NCBI GenBank assembly: GCA_014871385.1
Contig: CM026426.1
Location: 65,382,716 to 65,446,715 of the forward strand
Source of the DNA: Ceratodon purpureus
Lineage: Eukaryota > Streptophyta > Bryopsida > Pseudoditrichales > Ditrichaceae
Direction: 5' to 3'
Length of the DNA: 64,000 nucleotides
The notes beneath the pieces were generated by a model. The model saw only the letters and a list, made by a program, of their open reading frames with translations, did not search any database and was not told where the DNA came from. The position numbers were made by a program, and so were the translations under genes. How positions within the stretch are numbered: position 1 is the stretch's first letter; the number at the start of each line of letters is the position of its first letter. Below are positions 57,706-64,000 of the stretch, in pieces.

Positions 57706-59463
57706 ATGCCACCACAATTCCACAAACTACTTTTTTTATTTTTTAAACATTGCTACAAACAAAAACAAATCCCAGCATCATGGAAAACTAGTCTAACGGT
57801 TTTATTATATAAAAATGGTGACCCATCACAGCTAACAAACCATAGGCCTATTGCACTAGCAAACACAATCTACAAACTTTATACAAGCACCTTAACATCT
57901 ATCCTCTCCGCCTATGGTGAAAAACACCAAATCTTACACGACAGCCAAGAAGGATTTAGAGCAGAGAGAGGAACTTCTAGACAACTTCAAATTCTCATTG
58001 CAGCACTAGAAGATGCAAGATTCACAAATCAAGATATATACATCCTATATATAGATTTAAAAAATGCCTTTGGCTCTATCGACCATGCAACACTCTTAGC
58101 CATAATGAAAGACCTGAGATATCCATCTGACGCCATAAATCTAGTTGGAAACATCTACTCACAATCCTCCACCATAATTTCCGGAGAACATTTTGGTAAA
58201 ACTTTATCTATTCCTATTCAAAGAGGAACAATACAAGGAGATATACTCAGCCCTTATCTATTTATAATATTCTTGGAACCCCTTCTAAGATGGCTACAAC
58301 AAGGAGAAAATGGATACACATTCGGCACTTCCAAAGTTACAATCTCCTTCACAGCATACGCTGATGATCTCGCAGCAATTGCTAACAAACTAGAATCTCT
58401 ACAAACTCAACTAATTAAACTAGACAAATTCTGTGGATGGGCAGGAATGGACCTTGGAATTTTCAAATGTGTAGTGACCGGATGTCCTAACAAATCCAAA
58501 ATGAATCCAATTGCATTCAAAGCCCAAATCCAAGCCACCAACATAAATTTTAGAAATCAACCATTACTAGTTCTAGACCAACATGAACCTTACACATACC
58601 TTGGCATAAACTTGGCCCCATCTCTAAAATGGGGAACACAAATAAGTACTACTACCGCTAAAGTCGTCAAACAATGTCAAGCCCTTGTATCTTGCCCATC
58701 CACTATGAAACAAAAAATCAATATAGCGCATACAGTGATACGCGCCGGAATAGCATACAGCTTCTACGCAGTACCATATTCCAAACCAGCCATTAAAAAA
58801 CTCGACAAAAAGATTATAGCACTCCACAAAACAATATGTGGATTGCCAAAATGCATCTCTAAGTTAGCCACACAACTTCCACATGACCTACTTGGAATAG
58901 AAGCATTCTCGCTAAAAAATGCCTACCTACGATGCATTGGAGAACAACTACAAAATGCCCTTAATGATAAAGGTAGACTTGGTAAAATATATTATGGCCT
59001 GATACAATTTATACTTGCAAGATTTGGAGGCTCCGAAGAAATAGACCGCATTAAATACCAACACTGCGTGAGATCACCTATCACTAGGACATTATTTCTA
59101 CTCAAACATGAAGCCGGTGTCCACCTTAAAAGCACAATAGATTGCTTTCTATTAAATCCATCTCAACTAGAAATGGCATGGATGAGAGAAGCACAAAATC
59201 TACACGGCCTAAATCCCAACACATCTTTTAAATTACTACAAAAACTACTATCACACAATACAATAAAACCAGAACAAATAACCATGCCTAATGGCACCAC
59301 CCTAATGAACCCAGAAGACTTTAAAATTTACCACTGCAATCCTACAAAACTCATCAAAAGTGCTCTAAATATTGCGAACCAACTATTTTGCTATCCCTCT
59401 TGCCACCACAAAATGCCATCCACCATGTCAGTTTCACCACCCCCCAAGAACTCTAAAAAATGA
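57706..59463 (+). CDS. LINE ORF2: reverse transcriptase domain
   Basis: This is an uninterrupted frame of 585 codons. Motifs in order: SWKTSLTVLLYKNGD, NHRPIALANTIYKLYTS, RQLQILIAALEDAR, DLKNAFGSIDHATLLAIM, GTIQGDILSPYLFIIFLEPL and the catalytic box AYADDLAAIAN (58360-58392), then the thumb region GINLAPSLKWG. This order is that of non-LTR retrotransposon RTs. The YADD aspartates are intact. The enzyme would copy LINE RNA at the nicked target in the nucleus. It ends by frameshift near 59440; the downstream protein continues in another frame. Confidence 0.93.
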   Translation: MPPQFHKLLFLFFKHCYKQKQIPASWKTSLTVLLYKNGDPSQLTNHRPIALANTIYKLYTSTLTSILSAYGEKHQILHDSQEGFRAERGTSRQLQILIAALEDARFTNQDIYILYIDLKNAFGSIDHATLLAIMKDLRYPSDAINLVGNIYSQSSTIISGEHFGKTLSIPIQRGTIQGDILSPYLFIIFLEPLLRWLQQGENGYTFGTSKVTISFTAYADDLAAIANKLESLQTQLIKLDKFCGWAGMDLGIFKCVVTGCPNKSKMNPIAFKAQIQATNINFRNQPLLVLDQHEPYTYLGINLAPSLKWGTQISTTTAKVVKQCQALVSCPSTMKQKINIAHTVIRAGIAYSFYAVPYSKPAIKKLDKKIIALHKTICGLPKCISKLATQLPHDLLGIEAFSLKNAYLRCIGEQLQNALNDKGRLGKIYYGLIQFILARFGGSEEIDRIKYQHCVRSPITRTLFLLKHEAGVHLKSTIDCFLLNPSQLEMAWMREAQNLHGLNPNTSFKLLQKLLSHNTIKPEQITMPNGTTLMNPEDFKIYHCNPTKLIKSALNIANQLFCYPSCHHKMPSTMSVSPPPKNSKK

Positions 59464-60791
59464 TTACATTTTATTTAACCACAATATCCTACCCCTACAA
59501 TTAACCCCCCCTATAAACCCACCTAACCCTCCTATCCCCAAACTCCCCCTCCCTCCCAAAAAAATACTTAAAAACCCTCGACAATTCCCCATCCACGAAA
59601 TACTCGATCACAAACAACGAAAAATCAAAGATAAGAATTGGATTATCAAAAAAGACACCATATACTTATGCGAGTGGAACACGCCAAACAACAATTCATA
59701 CCACAAATGGCGCACTCAAAGAGATCTATTCCCTTGGAATGATCCCAACTCATGTCATCACAACACTGAACTATTTATCCAATACTATACAAAACAACAA
59801 CATAAACATTGTTCAGACACCATCAAAAAACACTTCTCTATCACACAAGCAAAAGATACAAGGTATGTTATTCCAGCCACAACCATCCCATTAGCACACA
59901 TCTCTATTAATGAATGTAATCCAGAAAGCGACATTCAAACAAATACAAACACAATACAAACAAACTTAAATGTAGCACATATATACGAAGACAATGGCCG
60001 ACACCTCATCACCATTCCAAAAACACGATTACTATGGCTATAGAAACAATATCAGAATGCAAAAAATACCCCACATGGCCTAGAACCCCCAACCCAATCA
60101 TTTGAAACCAAAGTTGTATGGCTCTACCAAAGATATAAATACCGCATCCCAAAAATGACCCAGTCAAATGTGCCCAATACACCATACCAACTCAAATACT
60201 AGACTTTTTAATTGAAACATTCAATATTCAACAATCATACTTCTCATCCTTAGTTACATGCCCCACACAATTTAGCCAATTCTATTCTCCATTCTCCCGA
60301 GATATTATTTTTGGTTCCCTAGGAAAAGCATTTGACCACAAATGGAAAGGTATTGGCTAAGCCCACCCCCATAATGAAACAGACTTACAACAAGCCATCC
60401 ATTGGGCCCGACTTGCCGCTAAAAACGATTCAAACACAATCACTATAATCATATCCCCAGACACTAATTAGTACCAAAATTTCAACCCATACATTGGCCC
60501 TTTTCTAGATATACACATCATTGCCCACTTTGCTGCAGATACCGTCACATATATAGAACCTACAATACCTCTCGACGTCAACACTAAAAGAAAAGAATTG
60601 TCCACCCTACAAATATTTTGCATCCACCACCAAAATAACACTATTGGTAACCAAGAACAAATGAATCAACTCAATTCCATCATAAATAACCTCAAAATAT
60701 TACAAATTTTTATGCAAATTGCTCCCCTACTCCTTTAAACACTCCCGTTAAACCTAGTAAAAAATGGTCCAAATTAGATTACCTAAATACA
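59464..60791 (+). pseudogene. LINE ORF2: region between RT and RNase H, with an unidentified domain
   Basis: 59464-60043 continues in the +1 frame (Pro-rich, then basic). 60044-60780 is shifted and stopped several times, but coding stays visible: FSRDIIFGSLGKAFDHKWKG, AIHWARLAAKNDSNTITIII, a TAG at 60469 after SPDTN, then FNPYIGPFLDIHIIAHFAAD. This looks like a folded domain of its own, not RT or RNase H. Family unknown; an enzyme fold with Rossmann-like strands is a guess. Confidence 0.5.
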
Positions 60792-61583
60792 TTGATAGAT
60801 AACCTCACGCATATCCCTCCAATCCCAAACTACCACACAAATCCGCCACCAAAATTCGAAGCCCAATTTGGTTACTACACTGATGGCTCCTTCATACCTC
60901 CAAAAGAAATTGGCCCCAGTTATAAATGGATGAGGGAAAAACCTAGATATGGCATATACAGCTCTAAAGGTCTTAACATCCCCAAAAGACTCCATGGACA
61001 CCAGAACATTCTTCGAGCGGAAATGATGGCTATACACAAAACACTAAGAATCATCAACATACAATTTCCTAATGAACCCGCATATATATTTACCGACTGC
61101 CTAAACGTATTATATTTACTAAACACACAAATTAAACACCCCACTTTAGACAACAGTCATCCCGACCAAATCACACTTGATTCCATGGTAGAACTACTCC
61201 AAAAAGGAACACAATCCATTACTTTACACAAAGTCAAAGCACACATCAATATTGAAGGACTAGTTAGAATTCTAGAAAAACAAATCAAGAAACATGACAG
61301 AGAAAAAAACTTAGAAATTATGGCCATACAAACTCCCAATATTTGCAAATGGACGGAAAATGAAGACATAGACAATGAACTCTCCAATGAATATTGGAAA
61401 AATCCAATCATTACAGACAAACAAAAAACATACCTTATCAAATTCCGTACGGGAACATACATGGGCCATGCTAGAAAACAAATGTTCTTTGGAAGAGAAA
61501 GATTTCCATCTATCACATGCCCCATTTGTAGATCACATGAACCGGATACATGGTTACATGTACTACTCACATGTCATCAATAA
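60792..61583 (+). CDS. LINE ORF2: RNase H domain and CCHC finger
   Basis: RNase H motifs: YYTDGSF (first Asp, about 60884), RAEMMAIHKTL (Glu), FTDCLNVLYLL (second Asp) and LHKVKAHI. The segment that normally supplies the last Asp (GNExAD) reads IEGLVRILEK, so one catalytic residue appears lost. The end (61525-61580) is CPIC..WLHVLLTC, a C-x2-C..H-x4-C finger typical of LINE C-termini. RNase H removes the RNA template after copying. The frame closes with TAA at 61581 and continues in phase. Confidence 0.88.
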   Translation: MIDNLTHIPPIPNYHTNPPPKFEAQFGYYTDGSFIPPKEIGPSYKWMREKPRYGIYSSKGLNIPKRLHGHQNILRAEMMAIHKTLRIINIQFPNEPAYIFTDCLNVLYLLNTQIKHPTLDNSHPDQITLDSMVELLQKGTQSITLHKVKAHINIEGLVRILEKQIKKHDREKNLEIMAIQTPNICKWTENEDIDNELSNEYWKNPIITDKQKTYLIKFRTGTYMGHARKQMFFGRERFPSITCPICRSHEPDTWLHVLLTCHQ

Positions 61584-62192
61584 CATATACATTCACTTCG
61601 CGTCAAAAGACACAACAAAGCAGTTTAGGAAATTCGTAAATTACTAATCTCATCAGAAAAATCATGTTGTTTTATTCTCATGAATGCTGGAGCCTTCAAT
61701 GATAAACCCCTAGAAAATACCGTGCCAAATTGGTTACTCCCTTGCACATGTGGCACACAAAGATGCCACTGTAACTCGAGATTTAGACCAAACATCTTAT
61801 GTGTGAAAGGCCTATGTTATCAAAGTGAACCCCCTTCTGAAATTAACCCCAACCTTACAATACAATTTATTGAATTTACATATTGCAATGACAGATTCTC
61901 CCCATAAACATTTGAAGCTAAAACCAACAAACACAATCCACTAATCGCTAATATCACTGCTCTAGGATAAAAAGTTGACCCTCTTATCGTCATTACAGCC
62001 GGCGCTAGAGCAACTACACACATTCCATCAATGAAATCACTTGAAGAAAAATTCCAAATATCGATGCCCACCATCAAAAACACCTTCAAAAATATAAACA
62101 CTATTGCCATACGATATGCCATGTCCATTCTACTCCACAAAAGAAGAATAGAAAACCACCAATCGATTCCTCAAACATTAGATCCCCCTTAG
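61584..62192 (+). pseudogene. LINE ORF2 C-terminus: candidate restriction-like endonuclease domain
   Basis: The RNase H frame continues through stops at 61581, 61626, 61905 and about 61968 to TAG 62190-62192. Visible blocks are MNAGAFNDKPLENTVPNWLL, a Cys cluster CTCGTQRCHC, RFRPNILCVKG, LTIQFIEFTYCNDRFSP and PLIVITAGARATTHIPS. The order RPD/N..x(~20)..E-F-T..K resembles the PD-(D/E)xK fold of restriction-like LINE endonucleases. The first acid is Asn here, again a possible G to A change. The assignment is by motif spacing only. Confidence 0.45.
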
Positions 62193-62222
62193 TAAAAACT
62201 TTAAAATAAAATAAAATAAATT
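62193..62222 (+). other. LINE 3' end: TAAAA-type tail
   Basis: Right after the last stop the sequence becomes CTTTAAAATAAAATAAAATAAA. A short simple repeat of this kind is common at LINE 3' termini. A matching target duplication upstream was not found. Confidence 0.65.
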
Positions 62223-62830
62223 TGGTAGTAGCTAGAGCTACTTTATTTACTTGTTAGCATACGGGCGTTAAGTCTCTTTTTGTCACTTCTCGCAAAGAAG
62301 GCTGTTGGTTGGCACAACTCATTACCTGCCTGCAATCGCTGACTTAGCAGTATCAAGCCACTTCATCCCCCACATCCACTCAAACAAGTCCAACAAGGTT
62401 CAAACCCGGACCGGATAAATGAGACAAACGCTCATATCCAACCAACAATGAGCTCGTGGCTTGATGTCCAAAATATCACTACAAACTATCTTATACGCCT
62501 GTTGTTACTGGTTTCTTGTTACTGGTTACTTGTGACTAAAGTGTCTACTCTCAAATGAGAGGAGTTGATCTTTACTTCCATACCTTTGTCCTGTGGGCTT
62601 TGAATTGGGGATAGGTCAAACAGAGACTTGATTCACGTTGGTCTCCTCCGGAGACCGAAGTTTCTCTCTCTCTGGTAGTGCCATCAAGGCACTAGTAGCC
62701 TCTAAAGAATGTAGACCAAAATAATTAGTGGATAAATGCACTAATCACAAGGATAGTCTAAATTCCTTAATCTGGCTAATGTCACGAAGTAAAGTGAGCC
62801 ACTGTGATGGAACGAGTCCATCATATCTTG
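62223..62830. other. No gene recognised; possibly LTR or 3' region of the gypsy fragment
   Basis: Contains TTACTGGTTTCTTG / TTACTGGTTACTTG near 62505-62530 and a TCTCTCTCTCTGG stretch. GGTTCAAACCCGG near 62398 looks like a Pol III B box but lacks supporting structure. No boundaries can be fixed. Confidence 0.35.
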
Positions 62831-62832
62831 TA

Positions 62833-64000
62833 TTACTTGCATCTGCTTCCCGATGTACGGATTGGGAATAATTGCCCATCCAATGTCTCCAACTGGACTG
62901 CGTTGGTGGAAAAAACCTCGGTCACACGATATGGGCCCAACCATAAGGCATTGAATTTCCCTGGGAAGTCTAACTTCCTAGCATCTTGAAGCATCACGAA
63001 CATTTCAGGAAGTAGCCTCCGCTCCTTGTGGTACTTATCAAATACCATTTTGCGACGCCTCTGAATCACCTCGATGTGTTGGGCACTCTTTCCACAATCC
63101 TCATCAAGCTTTTCCAAACGTTCCAAACGACGGACCAAAGACTCCTTGTCCATGAGTCTACTATCAACCGCAATTCAAAGTGATGGCACTTCAAACTCAA
63201 TGGGAAGAACGGCCTCTACTCCATAAACCAAGGAAAATGGAGTAGCTTGGGTAGTGACCTTGTACGTAGTCCTATAGGCCTACAAAGCTGCTGGCAGCTT
63301 GTCATTTCAATCACGCTTGGAGTCTAAAACGGTTTTCCTCAAGATTGTGGCCAAAGTTTGATTGACTCTCTCTGTATTCACATTAGTCTGAGGGTGGTAA
63401 GGTATGGTCTTCCAGTGATCAATTTTGAACCGATGGGTGATCTCTGCCACTACCTTCCCAAGAAAGTGTTGACCCCTATCACTAACAAGGATTTTGGGAT
63501 AGCCAAACCGAGCAATCACTTGCTCAAACAAGAAAATAGCGGCATTCTTCTCGTTGTTGTCCTTCACAACCTTAGCCTTAGCCCACTTAGTGAGATACTC
63601 AGTGGCCACGATGATATGTTTCATCCCCCTACTAGAGTTGGGATGAATCTCTCCACTATAATGAAACCCCCATTTCTCAAAAGGTACTAATGGAAGAGAG
63701 ACATGCAACGGAAGTTGCATGTGGAGGTTGTTAGGGCATAGCGTTGGCATGCATCACAACGCTTAGCATAATCATGACAATCACGGAACAAGGTGGGCCA
63801 ATAATACCCAGCTCGGAGCACCTTCTGGCCCATCAAGGTGCCAGAAAAATGTCCACCACAAGCACTGTCATGGCAAGCTGAGAGAATAGCTGGGATCTCT
63901 GAAGGCTCTACACATCTCCGTAAAATCTCATCGACACCACGGGGATACAAGTGTTCACTTATCAAGGCAAAGTAGCGGCTATTAATCCGCGCCTTCCTTC
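62833..64000 (-). pseudogene. pol: Second Ty3/gypsy element: integrase fragment, runs off the window
   Basis: On the minus strand the HHCC module comes first (CHDSACGGHFSG..CDACQRY, 63687-63965). Next is the integrase core (63307-63750: FEKWGFHYSG, ILVSDRGQHFLG, NVNTERVNQ) and then the C-terminal part (62833-63153: NALWLGPYRVTEVF). The first catalytic Asp, normally in WG-x-D, is His. A frameshift and stops lie near 63155-63310. RT and upstream parts should lie beyond 64000. It is clearly different from the 34-37 kb element (other HHCC and C-terminal sequence). Confidence 0.9.

Noticed and set aside
62398..62408. tRNA B-box-like GGTTCAAACCC
   Set aside because: No acceptor-stem or A-box partner at proper spacing, and no copy elsewhere in the window.

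Overview
This window looks like nuclear DNA of a plant-lineage eukaryote (land plant or streptophyte alga; I cannot name the species). The evidence is spliced genes with GT..AG junctions, long A/T runs, a CACTA-type DUF4216-like fragment, a hAT transposase, Ty3/gypsy and LINE elements and tRNA-like SINEs. No bacterial operons, rRNA or CRISPR arrays are visible. Almost all recognisable coding sequence belongs to decayed mobile elements or broken genes.

Layout. 1-4 kb: SINE copy and unassigned ORFs. 4.4-6.3 kb (-): broken coiled-coil gene with a RING-like Cys/His cluster. 7.2-9.4 kb: A-rich DNA without genes. 9.5-13.3 kb (-): multi-exon broken gene of an unnamed family. 14.9-15.2 kb: tandem repeats. 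16.3-20.5 kb (+): decayed spliced gene with a ParB-like GNHRL motif and a C-terminal methyltransferase-like motif, holding a SINE-like palindrome, a 57-nt T tract and a 0.73-kb inverted-repeat element. 20.8-26.6 kb: unidentified, mostly non-coding. 27.9-30.8 kb (+): three-exon hAT transposase, broken. 31.2-33.9 kb (-): CACTA fragment and a coiled-coil pseudogene.

34.2-50.9 kb (+): one 5'-truncated Ty3/gypsy element. After RT, RNase H and integrase the frame continues for about 1,380 codons as a Pro/Ser-rich region, a globular domain, a second Pro-rich region and a coiled coil, up to a polypurine tract and a probable 3' LTR. A 0.74-kb inverted-repeat element and an 8,183-bp inverted-repeat element with an identical 11-bp target duplication are inserted into this extension. 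The large element carries several genes (42.5-49.1 kb) and a 117-bp minisatellite built on a perfect palindrome.

52.1-62.2 kb (+): a full-length but mutated LINE. ORF1 is followed by a long ORF2 with an N-terminal 2A motif (GDIESNPGP), EEP endonuclease (split by a 358-bp MITE), reverse transcriptase, RNase H, a CCHC finger and a C-terminal restriction-like-endonuclease candidate. 62.8-64 kb (-): part of a second Ty3/gypsy element that runs out of the window.

Across independent loci the stop codons that break reading frames are mainly CAG to TAG, CGA to TGA or TGG to TAG, as expected from deamination of methylated cytosine in silenced plant DNA. The most interesting items are the giant gypsy C-terminal extension, the 2A plus possible double-nuclease LINE, and the gene-carrying 8.2-kb inverted-repeat element.
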